From Rebecca billardiae RCC1528 (lineage: Eukaryota; Haptophyta): DNA of 64,000 nucleotides. Shown piece after piece: positions 11,251 to 21,585 of the stretch; positions within the stretch are counted from its first letter, which is position 1; each line of letters begins with the position of its first letter. The stretch is taken from the NCBI GenBank assembly GCA_965240325.2, contig OZ251231.1, positions 1,178,001 to 1,242,000 of the forward strand, written 5' to 3'. A model generated the notes under the pieces. That model was not told the DNA's origin. It did no database searches and saw nothing but the letters and a program-made list of their open reading frames with translations. Made by a program: the position numbers and the translations under genes.

Positions 11251-12748
11251 CGGCCGCCCGGCGAGACCGCCCGCTGCGGTGGTCCGACCGCCGCACGACC
11301 GTCGTGTTTGTCGTGTCGGCGACGACTGGGGTCTGGCGCGGTTGACCTCAGCAGTAGCGCAGTGCCGCCTACCATACCTCTGCTGGTGTGAATTTGCTGA
11401 TGAAATTCGGGCCGGACCAGGGGCCGGACCGAGCGCTGCGCTGCACACCTGACACCACGCCTGATGGAGTGATGGGCGGCTACGAGGGGGGGGGAGGGGG
11501 TGGACGACGGCGAGGAGCGCTGATCCTGGTGTTTGTCCCTGCTGCTCGATCTGCTGCTACAGCTTGCTAACTCTGACGCCTGCCTGTGTTACCGTACCAC
11601 GTCGTAAATATATGTACATGGGGGAGATGATTTGTAATTCCTGAAAAAAATAAGCAGTTCACTATCTTATATCTATCCATCATCATAGTTACTGTCAGTC
11701 TACAGCGGGCTTCTGGGCTTGATGTCGCCGTCGGAGACTCGGAGCGGTGCGGCCGCGCAGGAGCAGTGCGTGCGCCGTTGTCAGAGTCGGATGACACCTG
11801 ACGGCGTGATTCTGCCGTGATGAAAAGCCGATTATTATGATGTGATGAAGTTACCCCGTGCGAAAAGTGACAATGCGTCGTCGAGTGGCGGTGTGGGTGT
11901 GTCGTGGCACAGACGTGCAGTCGGCAGTGGCGGACGACCGGACGCGACAATGGTCATCCGGTCAGTTCCGAGTTCGTCACTCCGAGCACAGTGGCATCAT
12001 GCATGGTGATGGAGGACTCGGCGGTCCGACACGGCCTACGGTGGCCCACTGTGACTGCAGTCTGACACTCAACAGTGCTTGTCCTAGATCGTCATAGCTG
12101 TGGTGCATTCCCCCTTGTGCAGTCGGCGGTCATGCCGTTGAGGCCAGTCCTGGACTACTCTCCCAAGTTTAATAGTACACCAGTGGCAACAGTCGCCTCG
12201 GGCCCGATCAGCTTACAGCGGCCTCGGCTCGGTCCTGCACGACAGTCTAGTCATCAGTCACCGGAGCTAGGAGGCTATACTCTGATTATTTGTCAGCGAG
12301 ATCGCCTGTGTGCAGGCAGAGAAGCTGGTGAGGGCACATGCGGTACCGCACTCCGCAGCGCACTGAGTGGGTACTTCCCGGCTAGCCCGAGCCAACTGCA
12401 CTCCGGGGCCGGCCACGAGTCCCCACCGCCGGAGAAGACCACTCGATCAGCGGACCAAGCCTTGGCGTCAATGACGCCGCCATTCGCCTTTGGTTGCCAC
12501 CCGTTACGAGGACGGTGGGATGGTCTGGTGAGTGGTGTCGCTTGGCGTGGCCAGCTCGAAAGCCTCACAGTCACACCGTCAACGCTCAGCAAGCTACTCG
12601 CCGGGCCTGGCACCATCTGTCTATCTCATCTGGTGTGTTCCAACTGAGGCTCTGGCCAAGTGGCCGTTGTGAGTGCTCATTTGCACCAAGGGAGACGGCT
12701 ATCTCCCGTGTTTGCACGCGGGCCAATGCACACCTACTACATTGTTGT

Positions 12749-12790
12749 CTACTAAGAATAAGAGACGCACACAGCTCAGGCAGGCGAGAT
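12749..12790 (+). repeat. Dispersed 40-46 bp motif, copy 2
   Basis: Forward copy beginning TCTACTAAGAATAAGAG. It is continued by a longer repeat to about 12900 that is also present at 39017-39144. Confidence 0.85.
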
Positions 12791-12900
12791 TGACGCCCGC
12801 CAACTGTCACCGGCCATGAAGCCGTCGCCGATGGTAGCGCCGCCGGAAGATTCGTTCAGCCGTCCGCCTGCGAGGCCTGGATGAGGGAGCGCTGCGGCCA
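12786..12900 (+). repeat. Interspersed repeat shared with 39017-39144
   Basis: Both copies share GATTCGTTCAGCCGTCCGCC and the flanking GCCAACTGTCACCG. The second copy has small insertions. Both copies follow a forward dispersed motif, which is degenerate near 38909-38960 in the second case. Confidence 0.75.
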
Positions 12901-13012
12901 CTACAAGCAAGTTTGACACACTTTGCCCGTCCCTGCAGCTGCGGCCATCGTGCGGTCTCGACGATTGTTATGAGTTTGCACGGATTCGCGTTTTCAACTT
13001 TTCATTAGCAGT

Positions 13013-13060
13013 ACAGTTTACTAAGAATAAGAGACGCACACAGCTCAGGCAGGCGAGATT
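13013..13060 (+). repeat. Dispersed 40-46 bp motif, copy 3
   Basis: Forward copy preceded by ACAGTTT. It shares the AGATTGACGCC extension with copy 2 before diverging. Confidence 0.85.
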
Positions 13061-13273
13061 GACGCCCTATTTATTCCGCTCCGATTGATTTCCCAAACTT
13101 CGTTGACTACCGTATTATTATATTACTACTTTACTACCCCCCATACTTTTATACTGCTTGATCATGTCATCAGTTTATGTGACCAAACCGAACTGAACCG
13201 CGCGGGGTCGTTCCCGCTGGCTCCGTAACTTCGCGCGTGTGCTCACCTACTCATAAATATGAGGAGGTTCATT

Positions 13274-13311
13274 CAAGGGGCTTACAAAATTTTGTAATTA
13301 TAAGCCCCTTG
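13274..13311. mobile_element. 38-bp miniature inverted-repeat element with target duplication
   Basis: The inverted ends CAAGGGGCTTA and TAAGCCCCTTG (11 bp, perfect) enclose a 16-base AT-rich centre. The element is flanked on both sides by GTTCATT, or GGTTCATT if one G is counted twice. A 7-8 bp target duplication with CA-starting ends would fit a hAT-type remnant; no transposase is present. Confidence 0.6.
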
Positions 13312-13833
13312 GTTCATTGACCTGCCTGACGAACCCGCTTGGTGCATAGTCAACACCCGAGCGGCGGGCGAACCGACCAAAAGTGTACCCGGTCGCGGTA
13401 CGCACCGCTCCCGGCACTTGTATTTTCAATATTTTCACATACAAAAAGTGCGCTTCGGCCATCGGGAAAAGTTCTTGGATTCTTCATCAGTGCGTTGATG
13501 ACAGGTTTGGACCGGTCGGGAGGTGCAGAACTTGCCGATTGAAATCGAGGTAAATGCAACTTGAAATAGGTGCACGCGCCATTTCGCATCGGATGTGAGA
13601 ACATTGCTAACGGTCCGTCCGCTATTCTGCCAGTGGTAATCTCGGGTAGTTGGGTTGATTGCACCGTAGCAAAACAATAGGTGGCCAACCCGTTGGAGTG
13701 GTATCGGAGTAACGAGGGTTCAGGTGCACCTTCACGTCACGCATCTCCCCACGCAGGCCGAGAGAGCTTTGTACCCAGCAGGTCCTCACGGGGCACAAGC
13801 CACCACTTGACGGGCCCATCAAACCGCGGGCTG

Positions 13834-16800
13834 ATGAGTCCGCCGATGCGGCCAGGGAACCTCATCAACTCGCTGTACGACTCGCGGGCATCAAAGGTAT
13901 CGGCGCTGGACGTGCCCGACGTGGCGAAGCTGCTCGTGCTGGCCGCTTTCGCCGCGTATGTGTCGCTCGTCGGTGCCGTGTACATGGCGACGCGCGGGGA
14001 GTGGCAGCGGCTGATGCCGTCCGAGCGGATGGCAGCAGCTGCCAGCTCGGGCATGCTCCTCTCGAGCGTGGTGATACGGACAGTGGAGATTCTGGCGAAT
14101 CCCAAGTCCCACCGCACCGGCGCGAGCCACGTGGTGTGCGCGGTCAAGGGCATCGCCGGTGCGACCAACCTGATGTTCGCGCTGCTGCCGACGCCGCTTG
14201 TCATCGACGGGGTGACGCACTGCCGCGTGCACCTGCTGCGCTGGTGCGAGTGGACGGTGCTCGCGTTTGTCATGTCGTTCGTCGTGGAGGCGGTCGACTC
14301 GCAGTCCGTCCGGCAGCCGCTCATCTTTGCGATGACCATGGGCGTGAGCACGGCGTGCGGGATTCTCTTCCCGTTCCTCGGGACAGCGATGTGGACGCTG
14401 GCGATGGCCTTCTCGTTCGCGACGTACTTCTACGTGTTCGTGCGCGCCCGCGCCAAGTACAGAGCCCTGCCCGCGCCCCCCGACGGCTGGCCGCACGGCG
14501 GCACGCCGCGCGAGCGCGAGGCGTACCGCCGCTCGCGCACGGCGTGGCGGCTGATGGGCACGTGCGCCGTGATGTGGACGGTGTTCGTGCTGAACTACTT
14601 CATGGCGTGGATGGTGCAGCTGCGCGCGACGCGGCTGGGGCACGGCTACTCGCACTGGCCCTTCGTCGCCGACGCGTTCATCGACGTCTGCACCAAGCTC
14701 GCGTACGCGCTCGTGCTCGCCGAGGCGCAGGAGAGCGTGCCGACCATGTTCAACCTCGACTTCGCCGACTGGTTCCTCGCGCACATGAACATCGTGTGGA
14801 ACAACGTGTCCGACGTGATCGTGATCTCGTCGCGCGTCCCCGAGCCCTCGCGCAGCACCATCGAGACGATCGCGTGCTCGAGCCTCGGCGAGATGTTCGG
14901 CGGCGACGTGTGCGAGCTGTACGGCAGCGGGCACACGCACCGGCTGGTCGACGGCAGCCCGGAGGACCACGGCATCGGGCGCGACGTCGCGTTCGAGCGT
15001 ATCGTGTCGTGCGCGTGGCGCGCGTCGGTGGCCGGCGCGATGGTGCGGCACCTCGAGCCGCGCGGCGGCGAAGGCGGCAAGGAGTCGCCGCAGGCCACCG
15101 TGCAGGTCTGGCACGTGCCGCAGCCGGGCGGCGGCAAGCTGAGCTGCGAGGTGCACGCGTCCGCGCTCTCCGACGGCATGGCGGTCGTGATGGTGATGCG
15201 CGACATCAGCGACCGCGTCGCGCGGCACCTGGCGGAGAAGGCGCTGCTCGCCGAGACCGCGGAGAAGCGCATCATCGCGCAGAAGATCGGCCGCGAGAAG
15301 GACGAGGAGGCCAACCGCTTCACGCGGCACGAAGTGAAGAACGGCCTGCTCTCCGCACTCGGCGTGTGCAACACGCTCAAGGAGCTGCACGAGCACGGCG
15401 GCAAGATGGGCACGCTCGCGTCGGCGGAGTACGAGCGCACGTTCAACGGCCGGGTCGCCGCGCTCAGCGACACGCTGCAGCGCACGCTCGACACGGCGGT
15501 CGCGCACGCGATGGCGCGCGACGTGATGAACGGCGTGTACACGCCGCGGCCGGAGCCGACCGAGCTGCAGGAGCTGCTCATGCGCGGCGAGGGCGGCGAG
15601 GAGCGCTTCGCGTACGCCTTCTCGCCCAGCCCGTTCCCGCGGCTGGACCTCGACCCGCGGCTCGTCTTCCACGTGCACCGCAACGCCGTCTCGAACGCGG
15701 TCAAGTACGGCCTGCGCGGCGGCCGCGTCGCGACGCAGCTCGAGCACCAGAACGAGTGGATCACGATGCGCGTCATCAACGAGCCCGGCGCCAACCACGA
15801 CCGGCTGCTCGCGCTCAAGACGCCCGAGGTCGTGTTCGAGAAGGGCCGGCGGCTGACGACGCACGACCACCAGGGCGGCGCGAGCGCGCACGAGGGGCGC
15901 GTCTCCGCGGGCGACGGCGGCTGGATCATGGCCAAGTGCGCCGAGGCGCTCGGCGGCGAGTGCTCGATCCGCTTCGAGCCGCAGTGCACGGTGTTCACGC
16001 TGCGCTGCCCCGCGCCGCTGCACGTGTCCGACGAGGACGTGCTCCAGTTCCGCATGCCGGCGCACGCGCGCGCGATCGCCGTGGACGACTCGCCCGTGCA
16101 GCAGTGGACGCTCGTCTCGATGCTCGGCATCCTCGGCTTCCCGCCCGAGCGGATGCGCGTCGTCGGCGCGCAGGACGAGGAGATGGAGCAGTTCGCGGCG
16201 CTGTGCGCCGCCGAGGTCCAGGCGCACCCAGACGCGCTGTTCCTCATCATCGCGGACGACAACCTCGAGCTCTCGGACGGCGTGCACACCGTGTCGGGCA
16301 GCGCGCAGCTGCGCCGGCTGCGCGAGCGGCTGCGCGCGCCGGACGAGGCGCGGATCCTCACGATCACGCGCTCGGCCAACGACTCGGACGCGGACATCGC
16401 GCTCTACCTCAAGTGCGCGCACGCGTTCATCTCCAAGGACCCTCTCGTGCCCGAGAGCGTGCTGCGCGCCGTCGTGCCGCGCTGGGTGCACCGCTTTGGC
16501 GTGCAGTCGCGCGCGGCGCCCACGCCGTCGGGCGTGCCCAACGCGCAGCAGCTCGAGGAGCAGCTCATCAGCGAGATCCGGCTGCTGATCGATCGGATCG
16601 GCGGCGTGCCGGCGCACGAGTGGGGCCGCGTGCGTCCGCTGCTTCACCAGCTGAAGGGAAACGTGCGCTCGATGCCGGGCATGAGTGCGCCCGCGCGGCG
16701 CAAGATGGTGGCTGAGATCGAGGAGCTGCAGCACGCGACCGCGCGCCCGCCCAAGTTCGAGCAGGAGTGGGTCCTGCTGCGCGCCGAGCTGCACGCGCTC

Positions 16801-17644
16801 ATCGAGCGGCCGACGCTGCTGTACACGCACCGCACGGCGGGCACGCCGCCGTGCGCGCGGCGGCACGCGCTCGGCGCCGAGCAGGCCGCGCGCGCGGCGC
16901 CGAGCGGGCTGCGCTCGGCGAGCCCGGCGCCCGGCGCGCTGCCCGCACTGCTCGCGTCGCGCGTGCCCTCCGCCGGCCCGCCCGCGGCGGCGGAGGAGGA
17001 GCTCGAGAGCGTGGTCGAGTCGCTGGCCGAGGTGACGCTCTCGTCCCTCGCCAACAAGCCGATGCACAACGTGATCAAGATGCGCGCTGTCTTCTCGGGT
17101 ACGCCGCCTCCGCCACCGCCGCCGCCGCGCGCCGCCCGAGCGCGCGCCGCGGCCACCGCTGGCCCCCGCGCGCCCGCGCGCCGCCTGCCGCCGCTCACCG
17201 CACGTCCCGCGCGCGCCGTCCGCCGCGCCGCGCCGTGCAGACAACGCGCTCGTCATCTCCAAGGCGGTGCACGCGTTCCTGAGCTCGCACCGCACCACGC
17301 CCGAGACGCTGCACGAGAGACTGGCCGAGAACAACCTGGTCAAGCTGCACCGGCTCGCGCACCAGTGCAAGGGCTCCGCGGGGTACCTCGGCGCGGAGCG
17401 CGTGCACTCGCTCGCGCAGGAGCTGCAGGAGTGCCTCGAGAAGATGATTGACGACGACGGCTCCGACGGCGCGCAGCAGCGGATCCCGCCCGTCCTGCTG
17501 CGAGCGCAGGTGCGCGTGCTCAGCGACGAGGTCAAGGTCTTCGTCGCCGAGCTCGACCGGCTGGGCATCGCCGAGGAGGCGGTCGCTCGGCGCATGTGCG
17601 GCTCGGGCAGCAGCCATGATGACGCTGCGCCTGCGGCCGAATGA
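13834..17644 (+). CDS. Hybrid histidine-kinase rhodopsin with REC and two HPt domains
   Basis: Two exons, 13834-17098 and 17241-17644 (intron 142 bp, GTACGC...GCAG, phase 1), give 1,222 aa. ATG 13834 is the first Met of the open frame. Residues about 25-300 hold seven or eight hydrophobic helices. One contains RWCEW (136-140), matching the R-x-x-E/D-W counter-ion helix of microbial rhodopsins. The last contains D284-V-C-T-K288, where the Lys is the expected retinal Schiff-base residue. A PAS/PAC-like linker ends in VVMVMRDISDR. Then come a HisKA H-box (FTRHEVKNGLLSALG, His499), an ATPase N-box (Asn617) and G-box (near 694). The receiver has Asp751/752, Asp808 and Lys868. HPt 1 is LLHQLKGN (His938); HPt 2 is LAHQCKGSAG (His1129) on exon 2. 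The inferred role is a membrane light sensor feeding an internal His-Asp-His relay. The retinal and ion-transport properties are not shown by sequence alone. Confidence 0.85.
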
Positions 17645-18298
17645 CGCTGTCCTCAGACCTCACTGGGTCTGTCTGAGCCGTTCGCGCCGCATTCGCCGTC
17701 CGAGCTCACAGTGGCAGCTGTCCGCGTTAATTAACCGGGCGGTAGCTTATCGACTATCACTACTCTTCTAGGCACTCACTGACAGAGTCTACATTAATAA
17801 TTAAGACAGCCGACTGTCAGCACTGCTCCGTATCTAATTATATAGCAGCAGCTTGTTTGCTTTTAAAGTAATCAGTTCCGCGAATTATTATTATTTTAAA
17901 AAACTATATTCTCTGTCGGTACTAGCAGCTACATCTAGCTACTCTGCTAACTCAGAATGAGAATCGACTCTGGCACTGTTAATGACAGCTTCGGTCTCCG
18001 GGACCGGGACGGACGCCGCAATACTACAGCGAGAGTACTATATACCCGATGACATACTACATAGTAGTAGCTTAGTCGTACGAAGATGAATAGTTATGAT
18101 TATTGATTGTGACTCGAGACTCAGTCTAAGCAGCAGTGCCGAGGTGCGACCCTTATTCATATTCAGTTTCGTCAAGCTAAAAGCTCCGACGGGCCGGGGC
18201 CGCGTTGCGCCTTGCGGCCTTGCGGGAGAAGCAAGAGAGGTTGCCACCACCCGTCCCAGAAAGCCCGTGTCGCCGTGAGCCCGTCGTCGGCTCAGCGG

Positions 18299-18328
18299 GC
18301 TCATGACCGTCCATGGACGGTCATGAGC
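18299..18328. repeat. 30-bp perfect palindrome
   Basis: Each 15-base half is the exact reverse complement of the other, with no loop. The left half begins GCTCATGACCGTCC and the centre is CCATGG. Confidence 0.95.
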
Positions 18329-18603
18329 TCAGTGACTATGAAATGGGCTGGTAACGAATAGCTGCGGGTATTTTTCAATACCAGGGGAGCCTTGATGTAG
18401 GGGGCTGGGACTCGTCAAGACACTAGGTGTCTCGGTCAGTGGTTTGAGGTTGGGTGAGGGTGGTGGTTGGTTGGGGGCTGGCCAGGGTAGGGCTGGAGGC
18501 TTCGGCCGCCAGCCTGATCACCCTGACCCGGAGCCCGTTATAAAGGGGACGGCATATGGGTCGATTTTTAATGTTTTTGGCTTCGGCGCACGGGAGGGCT
18601 GGT

Positions 18604-18650
18604 ACAGTTTACTAAGAATAAGAGACGCACACAGCTCAGGCAGGCGAGAT
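18604..18650 (+). repeat. Dispersed 40-46 bp motif, copy 4
   Basis: Forward copy preceded by ACAGTTT like copy 3. Similarity stops right after CAGGCGAGAT. Confidence 0.85.
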
Positions 18651-19619
18651 ACAGTAGCGGGCGCCCATGGCGCCCGTCCGCCCCAGTGGCGCTCCACTGT
18701 GTCCAACGCGAGCTCCTGCGCTGCCCTACGCGGGTGCCGTTGGTCGCGCGCTGGTCGAGCGACCTTGGGCGCATGACTGCTCCTCGTGGCGCGCGTCTTG
18801 ACCGTCGACTGAGCGCGCACTCCTGCCCACGAGCACGCCGCACCGACCTCGTCGCATCATTCGAACCAGTGGGCCGCGCAAACATGCGCGTGGGTAGGCA
18901 TGAGTGAGGTGAGCGCGCTCAAACGCTCGCTTGCCTGGAGGGGAGCTCCGTATCGATGAGTCTCGCACGCGTTTGCCTCGCGTCGAGCCCATCTGGGAGC
19001 AGTCACCACACGCGCAGACACGCGTTGCGAAAGGATGATCAGCCGGCCACGCGTGCAGAGCAAAGCAGATGACTGCCCGTGCGTCAAACCGCATCAGACT
19101 GGTATCCGCCGCTGCGTAGCATGCGAGCCGTACCCAGGCGCGACTGCACAGCCAGCAGACGCCGCGCCCAACGCCTTCAAACAGCGCACGCACCGCCTGT
19201 TGTCATCCTCGTGGATTGCTCGGAGCCGACGATCGCAGCACGCGGATAGCAAACAAGCTCTGGCCGACGTTTGAAGCCCGTAACGATGCCGAGCTGCGCT
19301 GTGCGTGTGTAGTATGGGTCGATCGCGTGCGCGCCACAGCCACGGCACGCACCCCAACTCCACTGTGGGCCCATGATGCGTGCGTACCAACCAGCAGTCA
19401 AAAACACACCGCCGAGCACCGTCGACGTGTCAACCGTGCACACACTCAAGGCGAGTGCGAGCACAGCCGGGTGCAGGTGGCTGGCCGTGGCAGCTGGGGA
19501 GAGCGCTGCGTCATGCTAGCCGCCGCTCGCCTCGATGGCCTCGCAGAGGAGCAGCAGCTTAAAATTTTCAAGCTCACCTGCGCGGAGAGCACGTGATGCG
19601 TGTAGCGCGCGCAGGAAGG

Positions 19620-19705
19620 GCGTCATGCGGTTAGGTCTTCCAGTTCCTGTCACAACATCATCTGAACCATCTCAAACTGCCAAACCTAACCGCATGACGC
19701 TTTTT
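19620..19705. repeat. 17-bp inverted repeat followed by a T run
   Basis: GCGTCATGCGGTTAGGT at 19620-19636 is exactly inverted at 19684-19700, with a 47-base loop, and TTTTT follows at once. This may be a folded transcript end or a miniature transposon; the sequence does not decide. Confidence 0.85.
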
Positions 19706-20041
19706 CTCGTCCCGCAACGTGGCGCGCAAGCATGCGCAAGAATGCAACATCCAAATGCAATCGCTGCGTGTGCGCGAGGCAGACGCGGAGAGGGGCGTGG
19801 CGGCGCGCGAGATGGCGCACCTGGGTGTCCTCGTCACCGCCGACTAGCGCGAGGGGCCGCGCGCCCTTCGCCCGCGTCGCACGACCCCGGCAGGCGCGAG
19901 CCCCCGCAAACGCAACTTTCGCGCGCTTTCACGATGGCCGCTCGTTGACGAGATCGGCGCTCCGTGCGCCGAAGCCAAATAAAAAATCGACTAAAAAGGG
20001 TCGGGCGGCAGTAGAGCCCGACAGGACGACGGTCGTGGACG

Positions 20042-20599
20042 ATGGGCGTCTTCGGCTCGTTCTGCCAGATCTGTGGCATGCCCCTGCAGCACAACTGCTA
20101 CGTCCGTGACCCCAACGATGCGCGGCTCGCCCGCATCTATCGGGGTCCCGAGTCTCAGGGCATGGACCCTCCGCCCTTCCTCGATCCCGTGGCCCACGCC
20201 TGGCTCCTTCACGTGGTCGCGCTGCGCACAAGTCCCTCTGAGGAGCCTCAGGTGTACACAACCCGCGCGGGTGTGCAGGACGGAGACCTGACGCTCGAGG
20301 ATGGTCAGACTGTGGATGTGGAGCTCGGGGACGGAGATCGCTTCGGCCTGCATGACTGCTGCTGGCGCCTCGCAGGGTGCGTGGAGCGAGATGTGCTGGT
20401 GCACATTGCTAATGGTGAGGCGTGGAAGGACATTCAGGCCAAGTTCCACGCGCAGCTTTTTGACTTTGAGCGCCTCGTCGAGGAGGGTTGCGCGTGGATG
20501 CTCGCCTGCCCAGACGCGCAGACCGGGGATGGCAGGCGAAATCGGGTGCGCATAGAGACCATCTTGGCTGCTTCATCGCCGGCTGCGCGCAGCTTGTGA
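20042..20599 (+). CDS. Unknown 185-aa protein with an N-terminal cysteine pair
   Basis: A single-exon frame from ATG 20042 to TGA. The N-terminus has C-x2-C-G (FCQICGMPL) followed by HNC, which could bind zinc. The middle is acidic (DLTLEDGQTVDVELGDGDR) and contains a Cys-Cys-Trp near LHDCCWRL. Composition and codon use look coding, unlike the flanks. I do not recognise the family. It stands alone, more than 900 bp from any neighbour. Related small CxxC proteins are often multicopy in algal genomes, which is only an impression. Confidence 0.6.
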   Translation: MGVFGSFCQICGMPLQHNCYVRDPNDARLARIYRGPESQGMDPPPFLDPVAHAWLLHVVALRTSPSEEPQVYTTRAGVQDGDLTLEDGQTVDVELGDGDRFGLHDCCWRLAGCVERDVLVHIANGEAWKDIQAKFHAQLFDFERLVEEGCAWMLACPDAQTGDGRRNRVRIETILAASSPAARSL

Positions 20600-21048
20600 G
20601 ACTGCTGCCACTCTGCCACTGGCGGCTGGAGACGCCCGCCGGGACAGGCATGCGGGCACGCGCGCGTCAGCGTCAACGGTGCAGACTACGGTGTCAGTGA
20701 CTAGCTTAGCTTGAGGACCGTTCAGGGTTCATTCAGGGTCGTTGTTCCGTCATCAAGCCTCATCATCAATAACGACGACATATTATGATGACGACTGTTG
20801 CAACGCGCTTCGGATACTGCTAGTTGATTAAAATCATAAATAATAAGATAATGATGTGATACTCTATTACTCGGATAGTCGGAGTGGACCCGCCGGTCCC
20901 GGACCCGGCCCCGGGCCGGACCGGCGCCGTGCGCGGGCACTGCATCACTGCTTGTGCTTAAGTCCGCCGGCAGCTTGACCTGCGACTGCGTCGCGTACGG
21001 TATAGAGAGAGAGAGAGAGCTAGAGAGCTATAGTAGATAGATAGACTG

Positions 21049-21079
<31 letters not shown>

Positions 21080-21585
21080 GATAGATAGCGGCGGTGCGCT
21101 CGACCCGGTGACGACCCGGAGGCCGGACGTTATACCGGCGGAGTCCGCGCCGACGGTCGAGTCCGCGCGGACCACTGGACCGCGGCGCCGCAGACGCGGG
21201 ACGCATGCGCCCGCTGCCGGGCGCTGGCCGCTGATTATTATTATCGGGACCTGCCACCAGTATAATTTTATTATATATATATATTATCGTTGTATTTAAA
21301 TTAATAAATATTATTATAAGTAGCATCAGCAGCCATCTCCGTACTCGGCCCTAAGTTATTAGTATAAACTAAGTACTAATTAGTACGTATAACTACGACG
21401 CGTACGCCGATCGACATTTGACTGTCAAATTCGTCAGTATATATGAATTATCAGCATGATGTTTCGGGCGGCGCCGCGCTGTCTCGCTCGGCCACCCGAG
21501 CGTCGATATCGTCAAGATAGCACTTAGCAGCCCGCTAGCAATCGCCGTCGTCGTCTGCACGTCGATCGTCGGCGTAGTGGCTGCA
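20600..21585. other. AT-rich intergenic interval with microsatellites
   Basis: Contains GA and GATA tracts (about 21004-21090), an ATAT run near 21275, and no coding signal. Confidence 0.7.

Larger units (their letters stand above)
11251..13833. other. Intergenic interval with repeats, no supported gene
   Basis: Short frames such as 12075-12647 have no domain or codon-use support. The interval holds two copies of the dispersed motif (12749, 13013), the 3' extension of that repeat (12786-12900), and a 38-bp miniature inverted-repeat insertion at 13274-13311. The last few hundred bases are the presumed promoter of the rhodopsin gene. Confidence 0.6.
17645..20041. other. Intergenic interval with palindromes, no supported gene
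   Basis: AT-rich from 17.7 to 18.1 kb, then mixed composition. It holds a 30-bp perfect palindrome (18299-18328), a dispersed motif (18604-18650) and a 17-bp inverted repeat followed by a T run (19620-19705). Short frames show no recognisable family. Confidence 0.6.

Noticed and set aside
12075-12647. 190-codon frame in the repeat-rich interval
   Set aside because: No recognisable motif and composition like the surrounding non-coding DNA.
13699-13712. TGGTATCGGAGT resembles a copia primer-binding site upstream of the rhodopsin gene
   Set aside because: It is not preceded by an LTR end (CA) and no gag or LTR lies next to it; probably chance.
13891-17595. Long open frame (over 1,200 codons) on the minus strand opposite the rhodopsin gene
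   Set aside because: It is an antisense shadow of GC-rich coding sequence: Arg/His/Ala-rich with no domain, while the plus frame has every kinase motif. The same holds for long opposite frames at 9740-11452, 14646-16397, 33006-34187, 39990-41996 and 43165-44493.
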